From positions 248,001 through 312,000 of the forward strand of contig NZ_JBHSAP010000007.1 in assembly GCF_042650125.1 (NCBI RefSeq): a DNA stretch of 64,000 nucleotides. The letters run 5' to 3'. The stretch's first letter is position 1. Every line of letters begins with the position of its first letter. Origin of the DNA: Salinithrix halophila (lineage in GTDB: Bacteria; Bacillota; Bacilli; Thermoactinomycetales; DSM-45169). A program made the position numbers and the translations under genes. This document shows positions 8,327 through 17,121 of the stretch, piece by piece. The notes below the pieces were generated by a model. It saw only the letters and a list, made by a program, of their open reading frames with translations, had not been told where the DNA came from and ran no database searches.

Positions 8327-8593
8327 TTAATTCCAAAAACCCAAAAACATGAAATAATAGGTTGTCAGGAGCTTTTTCCCATCAACATAATAGCCTTTCC
8401 CAGTCATATAAAATCCAACAAGTAAATAGGTTAGAAAAGAGATTACAAGGGTGCTCGCAGTTAGGGCATCTAATTTGATTTTAGAGATGACTAACCCAAA
8501 ATACACCAAATAGATAAGCCCTAAAAATATTAACAGCAAAGGGATATAATCTGGTTCATATACGGATGGATTCATACTATCAAAATCAAACAA
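8327..8593 (-). CDS. Small membrane protein of unknown function
   Basis: An 88-residue protein with three hydrophobic segments (YIPLLLIFLGLIYLVYFGLV, ALTASTLVISFLTYLLVGFY and the C-terminal YYFMFLGFW). Start TTG 8593 with GGAG nine bases upstream. The local sequence is AT-rich compared with neighbours, which suggests recent acquisition. No family recognised. Confidence 0.5.
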   Translation of the reverse strand: MFDFDSMNPSVYEPDYIPLLLIFLGLIYLVYFGLVISKIKLDALTASTLVISFLTYLLVGFYMTGKGYYVDGKKLLTTYYFMFLGFWN

Positions 8594-8796
8594 ATTTTAT
8601 CACTCCATATTTTTCTGCTTCCAGGCTTCTTCCCTTTTCCAACATATCGACCAAATTAAATCAGACCCATATTATCAAATATTTATTATGATGTAAATAA
8701 TATTTTTCTATTCGACCTTTATTAATATCCGACTGACACTGCGTTAACAGAAAAAGTAGAAAAAACTTATCGTCCAAAGGGTGATCTTCGAAAAGG

Positions 8797-8827
8797 AAAA
8801 CCCGCCCCCAATATGGGAGCGGGTTTT
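8797..8827 (-). terminator. Terminator of the prkA-yhbH operon
   Basis: AAAACCCGC (8797-8805) pairs with GCGGGTTTT (8819-8827). The minus strand continues with TTTTCC, directly after the yhbH stop. Confidence 0.85.
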
Positions 8828-8841
8828 CCTAATACCTTCCC

Positions 8842-9990
8842 TTAGCCTGTGTCTCCTCTCTTCGAGAAGAAGTGCTTCAGCGCATCGTACACCTGCCCTT
8901 TTTCCCGGATGACATAGTGCATAAATTTCTTGTCCTGGATATGCTTGTAGCCGTTCATGAGGGTGCTGTGGCGGTTGTATTGGTTCACCTCTCCGTAGCC
9001 GAAGATATTGCAGCGGTTCATCAGCTCCTTGACCAATTTCGTGCAACGTTCGTTGTCGGAGGTGAGGTTGTCGCCGTCGGAGAAATGGAAGGGGTATATG
9101 TTGTAACGGTAGGCGGGATAGCGTTCGTCGATAATCTGGAGGGCTTTCCGGTAGGCGGAGGAACAGATAGTGCCACCGGATTCTCCCTTATTGAAAAACT
9201 GTTCTTCGGTCACTTCTTTGGCTTCGGTATGGTGGGCGATAAAGACGATTTCCACCTGGTCGTATTTGGTGCGAAGGAAGCGGGTCATCCAGAAGAAGAA
9301 GCTGCGGGCAATGTACTTTTCAAAGATGCCCATCGAGCCCGAGGTGTCCATCATGGCAAGAACGACGGCGTTGGAATGGGGGATGACGATATCCTCCCAG
9401 GTTTTAAAACGCAAATCTTCATCGGAGATGCGTCCGAAACCCTTCCCTCCCCGTATGGCATTCCGTTTGAGGGATTCCAAAAGAGTTCGCTTCTTGTCGA
9501 TGTTGCCCATTAGGCCTTTTTTGCGGACGTCGTTAAAGCGGACATCTTTGGTAACGATCTCATCCTGTTCTTTGCGTTGCAGGTGAGGCAATTCCATCTC
9601 GGAGAAAAGAATGCTCTCCAGTTCCTCAACGGAGATTTCAGCTTCATAGTAATCTTGACCGGGGGAATTGCCCGCCCCCTGCCCTTTGCCCGGTCCTCTT
9701 TCACCGGGTTCACGGCCGAGGACGTCACCGACCTGGCTTTTTCCATCCCCCTGGCCCACATGCTTTCCCTTGTTGTAGTTGTATCGGAAGCGGTATTCGT
9801 CCATGGAACGGATCGGTATCTTTACCACCTGCTTCCCGTCGGAGAGGATAATACTCTCCTCCGAGATAAGATCGGCCATGTTTTTCTTGATGGCCTCTTT
9901 CACCTTCTGCTGGTGGCGTACCTGATCTTGGTAGCCCTTTCGGTGCAGGGACCAATCTTCTTGGGAGACGGTAAACAAGGGGTCTTTCAT
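8842..9990 (-). CDS. yhbH: YhbH sporulation protein (UPF0229, VWA domain)
   Basis: A 382-residue cytoplasmic protein of the UPF0229 family. A C-terminal von Willebrand-like domain carries the MIDAS motif DTSGSMG; the N-terminal half is charged, with a glycine-rich linker around residues 85-115. GGAGGTG eight bases upstream selects ATG 9990 over an earlier in-frame start. It lies 42 bases downstream of prkA, the conserved pairing seen in spore formers, where both are expressed during sporulation. Molecular role is not firmly known; family members are thought to act with the PrkA kinase. Confidence 0.92.
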   Translation of the reverse strand: MKDPLFTVSQEDWSLHRKGYQDQVRHQQKVKEAIKKNMADLISEESIILSDGKQVVKIPIRSMDEYRFRYNYNKGKHVGQGDGKSQVGDVLGREPGERGPGKGQGAGNSPGQDYYEAEISVEELESILFSEMELPHLQRKEQDEIVTKDVRFNDVRKKGLMGNIDKKRTLLESLKRNAIRGGKGFGRISDEDLRFKTWEDIVIPHSNAVVLAMMDTSGSMGIFEKYIARSFFFWMTRFLRTKYDQVEIVFIAHHTEAKEVTEEQFFNKGESGGTICSSAYRKALQIIDERYPAYRYNIYPFHFSDGDNLTSDNERCTKLVKELMNRCNIFGYGEVNQYNRHSTLMNGYKHIQDKKFMHYVIREKGQVYDALKHFFSKRGDTG

Positions 9991-10032
9991 GTGGGGTTCA
10001 CCTCCCATCCCTGTCCCGGAATCTCTTTTTGT

Positions 10033-11934
10033 TTATCGGTTGAGGAGGCTGCCCACATAACGGAGCAGCTCGTTGGCACTGGCGGTGGTATAGCCGTGTT
10101 TATCCACCAAGGTGACAATCACTTCGTTGATCTTCTTCAACTGATTCTCGTCCGGTGTCTTGGTGGAGGTAGTGATTTTGACCACGTCTTTCAGGTCGGT
10201 GAACAGCTTCTTTTGAATGGCCTCCCGCAACCGGTCGTGGCTGTTATAGTTGAACCTTTTTCCTTTGCGGGCAAACGCAGAGATACGGATCAGGATCTCC
10301 TCTCGGAAGGCTTTCTTCGCGTTTTCCGAAATCCCGATCTGTTCCTCGATGGAACGCATCAGCTTCTCGTCAGGCTCCAGTTCTTCCCCCGTCAGCGGAT
10401 CGCGAATCTTCGTCCAGTTGCAGTAGGCTTCTACATTGTCCAGGTAATTGTCCATGAGGGTTTTCGCCGATTCCTCATAGGAGTAAACGAAGGCTTTCTG
10501 TACTTCTTTCTTAGCTAGCTCGTCATACTCTTTCCGAGCAATTGAAATAAAATTCAGATAACATTCTCTTTCATCCTTGTTGATGGACGGATGTTGATCC
10601 AAGCCGTCTTTGATCGAACGAAGAATATCCAGGGCGTTGATATAATTTGCTTCGGTACGGATGAGAGCGCTGGAGATACGGTTGATCACATAGCGGGGAT
10701 CAATGCCGGACATGCCCTCGTCCAGATGTTCGTTGCGGAGGTCCTCAACGTCGGTCTCCTTGTAACCCTCCACGGACTTACCATCGTACAGACGCATTTT
10801 CTTAACCAGGTCCATGCCCTGTTTTTTGGAATCCTTCAGCCGTGTCAGGATACTGAAGGTAGCCGCCGCCTTCAGAGCGTGCGGAGCAATATGAATATGG
10901 CCCAGATCGCTCTGCCGAATCAGCTTTTCGTATATTTTTTCTTCTTCAGAGACCTTCAGGTTGTAGGGCACGGGCATCACGATGATCCGGGATTGGAGCG
11001 CCTCGTTCTTCTTGTTAGCGATAAAGGATTTATATTCCGATTCGTTGGTATGGGCGATGATCAGTTCATCCGCTGAAATCAGGGCAAACCGCCCCGCCTT
11101 GAAGTTCCCTTCCTGCGTGAGGGACAAAAGATTCCATAAAAACTTCTCATCACATTTCAACATTTCCTGGAATTCCATCAGGCCGCGGTTGGCTTTGTTC
11201 AGTTCCCCGTCGAAACGGTAGGCGCGGGGGTCGGATTCTGACCCATATTCGGTAATGGTGGCAAAATCGATGCTCCCGGTGAGATCCGCGATATCCTGAG
11301 ACTTGGGGTCGGAGGGGCTGAATGTACCGATCCCCACGCGATCGTCCTCGGAGAATAGGATCCTCTTAATCACTACATCCTCGATTCTCCCCCCGTATTC
11401 CTCCTTGAGCATCATCCGGCAAGAGGGACAGAGATTCCCTTCAATCCGGACTCCCAGCTCCTTCTCCACATCGGGGCGCATGGAGTGAGGAATCAGGTGA
11501 AGAGGTTCTTCCTGCATGGGACATCCTTTAATCCCGTACACCGCACCGGCATCCGTTCGGGAATAATTCTCCAATCCTCTTTTCAGCATGGTGACAATCG
11601 TCGATTTGCCTCCTGAGACGGGGCCCATCAGGAGGAGAATCCGCTTGCGAACATCCAACCGGCGAGCTGCCGAGTGAAAATACTCCTCCACTAGACGCTC
11701 AATGGAGCGATCCAGACCGAACAGTTCCCGGCTGAAAAAGCGGTACTCCTTGTTGCCTTGCTCGTCTTTTTCGACACCGGCTCCGGCAATCATATTGTAA
11801 ACCCTGGAATGAGCGGTCTGTGCCAATTCCGGACGATCCCGCACCATCCCCAGATACTCCTCAAACGATCCTTCCCATGCCAACTTCTCTTCTCTTTGCC
11901 TTTGCTCTGCAATGCGCTTCAGGATGTTGTCCAT
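10033..11934 (-). CDS. prkA: PrkA serine protein kinase / AAA+ protein
   Basis: A 633-residue cytoplasmic protein. The N-terminal AAA+ domain carries the Walker A motif GPVSGGKST (about residues 105-113); the C-terminal part matches the PrkA kinase-like domain (DPLTGEELEPDEKLMRSIEEQ region). Length matches Bacillus PrkA. The ATG start has GGAGG six bases upstream. It is the first gene of the prkA-yhbH operon. In Bacillus, PrkA is linked to sporulation, and both kinase and Lon-like protease activity have been proposed for it. Confidence 0.95.
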   Translation of the reverse strand: MDNILKRIAEQRQREEKLAWEGSFEEYLGMVRDRPELAQTAHSRVYNMIAGAGVEKDEQGNKEYRFFSRELFGLDRSIERLVEEYFHSAARRLDVRKRILLLMGPVSGGKSTIVTMLKRGLENYSRTDAGAVYGIKGCPMQEEPLHLIPHSMRPDVEKELGVRIEGNLCPSCRMMLKEEYGGRIEDVVIKRILFSEDDRVGIGTFSPSDPKSQDIADLTGSIDFATITEYGSESDPRAYRFDGELNKANRGLMEFQEMLKCDEKFLWNLLSLTQEGNFKAGRFALISADELIIAHTNESEYKSFIANKKNEALQSRIIVMPVPYNLKVSEEEKIYEKLIRQSDLGHIHIAPHALKAAATFSILTRLKDSKKQGMDLVKKMRLYDGKSVEGYKETDVEDLRNEHLDEGMSGIDPRYVINRISSALIRTEANYINALDILRSIKDGLDQHPSINKDERECYLNFISIARKEYDELAKKEVQKAFVYSYEESAKTLMDNYLDNVEAYCNWTKIRDPLTGEELEPDEKLMRSIEEQIGISENAKKAFREEILIRISAFARKGKRFNYNSHDRLREAIQKKLFTDLKDVVKITTSTKTPDENQLKKINEVIVTLVDKHGYTTASANELLRYVGSLLNR

Positions 11935-12202
11935 AAGAGCCTCCTCTCAGCTCTCGTATGTGATACTCGTCGGATGCTTCTCCCCATGGTATTCACCGTT
12001 TCCGGACGACATGATCGTAGAAAAACCTGCCCCTTGCAAAAAGGGTACCTGTTTCTTGGGAAACCAGGGATGAAGCCCTCCCACTCACAGGTTCCAACAG
12101 ACTCGTAACAAGGCTGGCTGCTGGAGTGGTATATATTTATGCGAGGGCAAGGACAATGTTTCACTTCACACCGCTTGAACATAAGAAAAAGCCCATTCAT
12201 TG

Positions 12203-12330
12203 AACCTCCCCCACCTACGCTCACGCTAAGAGGTGGGGGATTCTTGGGAACTCCCGGCTACTGACAGGATCTTTACCAAGCTTAGACCGTCGTCCCAACG
12301 GCAAGGAGTCTTAATCCTTCTTGCAAGATA
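12203..12330 (-). ncRNA. Putative omega/reRNA guide at the tnpB 3' end
   Basis: TnpB nucleases use an RNA from the 3' end of their gene and the right end of the element. This stretch covers the tnpB stop and the terminal hairpin 12208-12239. The predicted guide would be the flanking bases immediately beyond 12203, toward lower coordinates. Inferred from family knowledge only. Confidence 0.35.
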
Positions 12331-13412
12331 TTGCGAGCCGCGTTGATATCCCGATCATGATGCTGGTTGCATGTAGGGCATGTCCACTCCCGAAGGTTAA
12401 GATTCTTTACCCCTTTGTTTCGGTAGCCACAGGAGGAACATAGCTGGCTGGAAGGGAACTGCTTGCCCACTTTCACGACAGTTCTTCCCATCCATTCGGC
12501 CTTGTAGGTCAGCATGGCCACAAATTCCGACCAGGACGCATCCGTGATGGATTTAGCTAGCTTATGGTTTTGCACCATGTTGTTCACAGATAAGTCTTCG
12601 ATGCTCACCACTTGGTTTTCGCGAATGAGCTTCGTAGACAACTTATGGAGGAAGTCATGGCGTGCGTGGGTAATCTTCTCGTGGATGCGTGCCACTCTGA
12701 TGCGTGCTTTGTGCCAGTTGGCACCGCCCTTGGTGCGACGGCTCATGATCCGTTGTGCCTGTACCAATTGCTTTTCGTACTTCCGGAAATACTGAGAGGG
12801 TTTGACCTTTGTCCCATCGGTCAAGATCGCGAAGTTTTTCAGCCCGAGATCCACCCCAACCGTTTTCCCCTTTTCCACTGGAATATAGGGACTCGCCTTT
12901 CTCTCACACAGCACAGATACAAAGTACTTACCTGAAGGATTGCGGCGAATCGTAGCGGAAAGAATGCGCCCTTCTACTTCGCGGGATTTGGCGAACTTGA
13001 CCCATCCCAGTTTCGGTAGTTTGATGCGGTTATCGACAACTTCCATCGTCGGCTTCCCTTTTTTCGGATAGTTACACTGACTGGTGTAAGACTGAACACG
13101 ATTCCGTTTACTTTTAAATCGAGGGCGTTCATTTTGCTTTTTGAAGAAGCGAGAAAAGGAGTCAGCGAGGTGTTTTAACGTATTCTGGAGCGACGTGGAA
13201 TCCACTTCACGTAGCCACTCGATTTCTCTTTTTAGCTGAGTCAGTCGAGCAGAACAACTCGCGTAAGTCAGACCTTTTCTCGTGTTTTCATAGGTAGCAT
13301 TCCACTTGGCTAGGAACTGGTTGAACACAAATCGACTACACCCAATGGACTTATTTATGAGAATGGCTTGTTTCTTTGTCGGATAGATGCGAAATTTGAA
13401 TGCTTTATGCAT
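12282..13412 (-). CDS. tnpB: RNA-guided nuclease TnpB (IS605 OrfB)
   Basis: A 376-residue protein, full length for the family. It has an N-terminal HTH_OrfB region (FRIYPTKKQ...SRFVFNQFL), a split RuvC fold with catalytic acids visible as the D of GVDLGLKNFAIL, the E of VSIEDLSVNNM and the D of DRDINAARNI, and a four-cysteine zinc finger (CSSCGYR...CPTCNQHHD). All three RuvC residues and zinc ligands are intact, so the nuclease may be active. No tnpA accompanies it. Confidence 0.95.
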   Translation of the reverse strand: MHKAFKFRIYPTKKQAILINKSIGCSRFVFNQFLAKWNATYENTRKGLTYASCSARLTQLKREIEWLREVDSTSLQNTLKHLADSFSRFFKKQNERPRFKSKRNRVQSYTSQCNYPKKGKPTMEVVDNRIKLPKLGWVKFAKSREVEGRILSATIRRNPSGKYFVSVLCERKASPYIPVEKGKTVGVDLGLKNFAILTDGTKVKPSQYFRKYEKQLVQAQRIMSRRTKGGANWHKARIRVARIHEKITHARHDFLHKLSTKLIRENQVVSIEDLSVNNMVQNHKLAKSITDASWSEFVAMLTYKAEWMGRTVVKVGKQFPSSQLCSSCGYRNKGVKNLNLREWTCPTCNQHHDRDINAARNILQEGLRLLAVGTTV

Positions 13413-13593
13413 GATTTTTCACCTCCCCGTATGTATCTACCATCATGATACGCTATTCTTTCATGTGCCGTCAGCTACTACATGTCGGACTTGCGTGAGG
13501 AGTAAAAAACACCCCTCCCTCGTCCGACGCGCCGATTCATCCCCCACTTATAGAAGGTGGAGGTGTTCTCGGCGCATAGCTAATAAACCTGAC

Positions 13594-13953
13594 TCAAAAG
13601 TTCTTCTCCTTACCCCCATTGCGAGCGCGAAGAAGGATGAAGCCGAGCATCGACCAGAAGGATGTCAACATAAAAAGAGCGATGAAGAACAAGAGAGTCA
13701 TCGGCTGTATTCCCATGAAACGGCAACCCTGTTCAGTCGGTGCAGCTAGAGCGCCAACCCCAGCCAATACAGGGATCGGCAATACAGGCCACAAATGCTT
13801 CCCCGAGAGCCCTCCGCCCCTGTAGTTTATACTCTCCCGCAAGTATAAAAGCCCAAATACCAAGGTCTCTCCGGCAAAAAGGATTAAAAGTACCGGGGCC
13901 AAGATAAGGACTTCACAGACGATGGAACTGACACTGATGATCATTTCTTCCAC
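13594..13953 (-). CDS. Small multi-pass membrane protein, unknown
   Basis: About 119 residues with three predicted membrane helices (residues ~8-35, ~52-70 and ~84-106) and a basic C-terminal tail. The open frame begins at ATG 13962, but AGGAG abuts that ATG; GTG 13953 has the same AGGAG at nine bases and is preferred. It is divergent from the secreted amidase gene at 14153. No family recognised. Confidence 0.55.
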   Translation of the reverse strand: MEEMIISVSSIVCEVLILAPVLLILFAGETLVFGLLYLRESINYRGGGLSGKHLWPVLPIPVLAGVGALAAPTEQGCRFMGIQPMTLLFFIALFMLTSFWSMLGFILLRARNGGKEKNF

Positions 13954-14050
13954 CAGGTTCATCTCCTGACACTATAAAATCAACCCCCATTTTAAGGTAT
14001 TCTCCCCAGAGGTTCAAACTTTTTTTTCCAGAAGCGGGGTTCTGTAAATT

Positions 14051-14098
14051 CAATAGGCAAAATAGCCTATTGACGCCCCCCCTTTTAAAAACTATGAT
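14051..14098 (+). promoter_or_regulatory. Promoter with overlapping palindrome, upstream of the secreted amidase gene
   Basis: TTGACG (14070-14075) and TATGAT (14093-14098) have a 17-base spacer. An 8-bp inverted repeat CAATAGGC/GCCTATTG (14051-14058 / 14065-14072) overlaps the -35 box and could be an operator. Confidence 0.6.
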
Positions 14099-14152
14099 AC
14101 AATTGGAATTAGAATATTTTTCGATAAAAGCACGTAAAAAGGGGATAGGCTC

Positions 14153-15655
14153 TTGAACAAAAACGGGAAGGACAACAAGTTCAAGAAGATTATGGGGAAT
14201 AAGAAAGTTCTCTGGATTACGGGCGCTTCGCTGGCTGTCGTATTCACCTGTTCCTCTTTGGCTTTTGCCGGAGCTTTCGGTGGCGACCATGACACAGACA
14301 AGGTGTGGAACGGTTCATCCGGCAAGAAGACAGCCCAGGCTGCTAAAGAAGACGAATCTACGGAGAAATACGACACCGTGTCGGACAAAGAGTTAGCCGA
14401 CAACATCAGCTATTACAATGAAAGCCCCAAAAGTGAACAGCAAATCAAACGGGAGCACCAAGCTGCCGTCAAAATCGTCCAGCAAAAAAGCAATCAAAAT
14501 GCCAAACCTGACTTAAACGACCCCCGCTACCGTGACAAAGTGCGGAGCGCGGCTACCAACCTGGAAGGCTTGACTGACGCCCAGAAGAAACAGGTTCAAG
14601 GTTACGTGAAAGATGTCGGCGAATACGAGAACAAAGAAAAGAACAAGCGGCTGCGGGAGTTGAAGGAAAAGGCAAAGAAAGGGCAACTGACCCAAGAGGA
14701 AAAAGCCGAACTGTACAACCTTCAGCCTATTAAAAACCCGGGGCCCAAAATTAAAGCGACACCTGTCAAAAACAAACCGAAAAAAGAAACCTCCGAAAAG
14801 GAACAAGCGACGGATTCGGAGAAACCCGACGGTCAACAAGAGGAAAACCAAGAACTGCCTCGAAAATCTGAGGAGCAACCAGAGGAAGATCAAGAGCTAC
14901 CTCGGAATCCTGAGGACGAGCAAGGGGACAAGGGCACAGAAGAAGAGCCTCAACAACCTGACGAACAACCTAACGAACAACAGGGAGATAATGCCGATCA
15001 GGAACAGCCCCAGGCACCTGACAACGAAGGCGGGAACGAAGAAGAACGACCACAACAACCCGGTGATCAACCAGGGGAGGACCAAGAAGAACCACAACAA
15101 CCTGGTAGCCAACAGCCTCAACCCCAACCGCAGACCCAGCCAGGTAAAGAAGCCAATGGCTACGACCGGGCAAAAGTCCGAGAGTACGCATATAAATGGT
15201 GGAACAAGCGAAACAACGAGCAATACGGTTTCTACAGCCGTGAAAGAGGCGGTTGCTACGACTGCTGGTACGATTGTACCAACTTTGTTTCTCAAGCGAT
15301 GAAAGCAGGCAATTTCAAGGAAAAGAAAGGCCGCTACGACTGGTACGATTACTGGTATTACAACGACACCCGCCCCGCAATGACCTGGAGTGTGGCCAAC
15401 AGCTTCTTTAAACACATGAAGTTGGTCCGCAAGGCCCAGCAGGCTTCTGACCCCTCTCAACTGAAGGTAGGGGACATCCTCAACGTAGACTTCGAGAAAG
15501 ACGGGTATATCGATCACAGCGTCATCGTTACCAAGATAGAATGGGGTATTATCTACGCCACTTATCACACCAGTGACAATAAAGACAAACCGATCAACGA
15601 TTGGTTCATGCTCTACGATGTCTACGGATGGAAGATGGGAACGGCCAAAAACTGA
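14153..15655 (+). CDS. Secreted amidase-domain protein with Pro/Glu/Gln-rich linker
   Basis: A 500-residue exported protein. Residues ~18-45 form a signal peptide or membrane anchor (KVLWITGASLAVVFTCSSLAFA). Residues ~60-210 are charged and helical, and residues ~215-330 are a low-complexity linker made of repeated QELPR, QPEEDQ and QQPG units. The C-terminal ~155 residues are an Amidase_6-type domain with the likely catalytic Cys in DCTNFVSQAM and His in DHSVIVTKI. The family is a papain-like (NlpC/CHAP-related) fold; cell-wall hydrolysis is the likely role but unproven. Start is TTG 14153. It is a paralogue of the gene at 20582-21526. Confidence 0.8.
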   Translation: MNKNGKDNKFKKIMGNKKVLWITGASLAVVFTCSSLAFAGAFGGDHDTDKVWNGSSGKKTAQAAKEDESTEKYDTVSDKELADNISYYNESPKSEQQIKREHQAAVKIVQQKSNQNAKPDLNDPRYRDKVRSAATNLEGLTDAQKKQVQGYVKDVGEYENKEKNKRLRELKEKAKKGQLTQEEKAELYNLQPIKNPGPKIKATPVKNKPKKETSEKEQATDSEKPDGQQEENQELPRKSEEQPEEDQELPRNPEDEQGDKGTEEEPQQPDEQPNEQQGDNADQEQPQAPDNEGGNEEERPQQPGDQPGEDQEEPQQPGSQQPQPQPQTQPGKEANGYDRAKVREYAYKWWNKRNNEQYGFYSRERGGCYDCWYDCTNFVSQAMKAGNFKEKKGRYDWYDYWYYNDTRPAMTWSVANSFFKHMKLVRKAQQASDPSQLKVGDILNVDFEKDGYIDHSVIVTKIEWGIIYATYHTSDNKDKPINDWFMLYDVYGWKMGTAKN

Positions 15656-15664
15656 TCACTCTAT

Positions 15665-15698
15665 GAAACCCCCCCGTTGAATAAACGAGGGGGTTTCG
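15665..15698 (+). terminator. Terminator after the secreted amidase gene
   Basis: AAACCCCCCCGTT pairs with AACGAGGGGGTTT directly after the stop, followed by a moderately T-rich stretch. Confidence 0.8.
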
Positions 15699-15704
15699 CT
15701 CTGT

Positions 15705-16436
15705 TTAACCTACTTTTATCGGGGCAAATATCCCTTTTCCGTCCTTCAGATCCTCCAACAGTTCTGCCAATGTCCCTTCCTGGTCGGGTCGATAAGCGGG
15801 TTCGCCTCTGTCAATCCGGCAATCCTTCACAAAATAGGTCTTCATGCCAACTGTTGAAGCAACCATGTCCTCCTGCATATCGTTCCCCACCATGATACAC
15901 GCTTCGGTGTCTACACCCATCGCCTGAGCGACTTCTCTATAATATTCCGGTCGGGGTTTACACCAGTGGGTCTCCTCATAGACGGACACCCACTCCACCA
16001 GGTCATCGACTCCGGCCCAACGCATACGTTCCCGGATCGCCGCCTTGGGAAAAACCGGATTGGTGGCCACCGCCACTCGAAATCCCCTGTCCAAGGCCGC
16101 CTCCACCACCTGGCGCGATATCGGCGCCTCATGGACGTACTTTTGTAACCCTGAAAAATGCTCCTCGTAAAAACGGTCAAAAAGCGGCCAAATCTCCTCC
16201 CGTTTCAAGCCTGACCGAGCCAGAAAGCGGCGTGCAAAGATCTCCTCATTGGTGACATTTCCATCCTCACTGTCAATCATAGCCAAGGTGGCATCCAATA
16301 TCAGATCAACCAATTTGTCCGGAGGAATGATATGGGCCATATGGGGGGTTAGCTCCTTTAGGTACTGGACAATAAAAACTTCCGTATCCATTGGAAGCAA
16401 CGTCCCGTCTAGGTCAAAACAGATCACTCTGGTCAT
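15705..16436 (-). CDS. HAD-family hydrolase
   Basis: A 243-residue cytoplasmic phosphatase-like protein. The HAD motif I is FDLDGTLLP, motif II is around VAVATNP, and motifs III/IV are CKPRPEYY and VGNDMQEDM. ATG 16436 is chosen because GGAGAGGGG precedes it; the frame extends further upstream. Substrate unknown. It lies 42 bases downstream of trmL and is probably co-transcribed with it. Confidence 0.85.
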   Translation of the reverse strand: MTRVICFDLDGTLLPMDTEVFIVQYLKELTPHMAHIIPPDKLVDLILDATLAMIDSEDGNVTNEEIFARRFLARSGLKREEIWPLFDRFYEEHFSGLQKYVHEAPISRQVVEAALDRGFRVAVATNPVFPKAAIRERMRWAGVDDLVEWVSVYEETHWCKPRPEYYREVAQAMGVDTEACIMVGNDMQEDMVASTVGMKTYFVKDCRIDRGEPAYRPDQEGTLAELLEDLKDGKGIFAPIKVG

Positions 16437-16478
16437 ACTTAACCCCTCTCCGTTCTCTGTCTCCATTGGAACCAGACC

Positions 16479-16943
16479 TTACGTGAGGTCGGCAAAACCG
16501 ATCTGACGCATCGCTTCATAGACGACAATCGACGCCGCATTCCCCAGATTGAGGGAGCGCACGGAGGGTCGCATCGGGATTCTGATGCAGGTTTTTTCGT
16601 ACCTTTCTCGAATTTCCTGAGGTAACCCCTTGGATTCCTTCCCAAAGACGAAAATATCGCCCTCCCGATACTGGAAAGCGTCATATCTTTTTTCCGCCTT
16701 CGTCGTGGCACAAAAAAAACGTCCCCTGGGAAACGCGGCACTAAACTCCGCAAAGGAATCGTAGTACCGAACATCTACATGATACCAGTAATCCATCCCC
16801 GCCCGTTTCAGGTATTTGTCATCCGTGGAAAAACCGAGAGGGCGAATCAAATGGAGGATCGAACCGGTCACCGCACAGGTACGGGCGATATTACCGGTGT
16901 TATTGGGGATTTCAGGCTCAACCAGACAAATATGAAATGGCAT
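16479..16943 (-). CDS. trmL: tRNA (cytidine/uridine-34-2'-O)-methyltransferase TrmL
   Basis: A 154-residue SPOUT methyltransferase that 2'-O-methylates the wobble base of leucine tRNAs. All three SpoU motifs are visible: NNTGNIARTC, FGKESKGLP and RSLNLGNAASIVVYEA. Length is right for TrmL when ATG 16943 is used, preceded by GAGAGGAAG; the frame extends a further 23 codons upstream. It is the first gene of a two-gene unit with the HAD hydrolase. Interestingly, a tRNA-Leu(CAA), a natural substrate type, lies in this window. Confidence 0.93.
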   Translation of the reverse strand: MPFHICLVEPEIPNNTGNIARTCAVTGSILHLIRPLGFSTDDKYLKRAGMDYWYHVDVRYYDSFAEFSAAFPRGRFFCATTKAEKRYDAFQYREGDIFVFGKESKGLPQEIRERYEKTCIRIPMRPSVRSLNLGNAASIVVYEAMRQIGFADLT

Positions 16944-17121
16944 AGGTAGGTCTTCCTCTCCAACGTAAACTGCTTCCCTATTGTACCGAAAACCGAAGAA
17001 AACCCCAACCACTCGCCACGGTCCCGGTAACGCAGATGAACAAAGGATACGGATTTTCTTTTGGAGAATAGTTGTTCCCTTCCACCTATGCCCCGTATAC
17101 TAGGACAAAGGAGGTTTATCA

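Larger units (their letters stand above)
12200..13582 (-). mobile_element. IS605/IS1341-type element carrying only tnpB
   Basis: A single tnpB gene bracketed by subterminal hairpins: CCCCCACC/GGTGGGGG at 12208-12239 on the 3' side and an imperfect CCCAC/GGTGG hairpin near 13551-13570 on the 5' side. On the minus strand the element seems to start after TTTAT (plus 13583-13587) and end at TCAA (plus 12200-12203), the kind of flanks used by IS200/IS605 elements. No terminal inverted repeats or target duplication are expected in this family. The element lacks tnpA, so it would need a transposase in trans. Ends are inferred. Confidence 0.6.

Noticed and set aside
9577..10518. A 313-codon plus-strand open frame antisense to prkA/yhbH
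   Set aside because: Lies entirely opposite two strongly supported genes, with no ribosome-binding site or family match; it reflects codon structure of the real strand.
14815..15140. Repeated short units suggestive of a CRISPR or minisatellite
   Set aside because: They are in-frame Pro/Glu/Gln codons of the linker of the secreted amidase protein; no constant repeat-spacer pattern.
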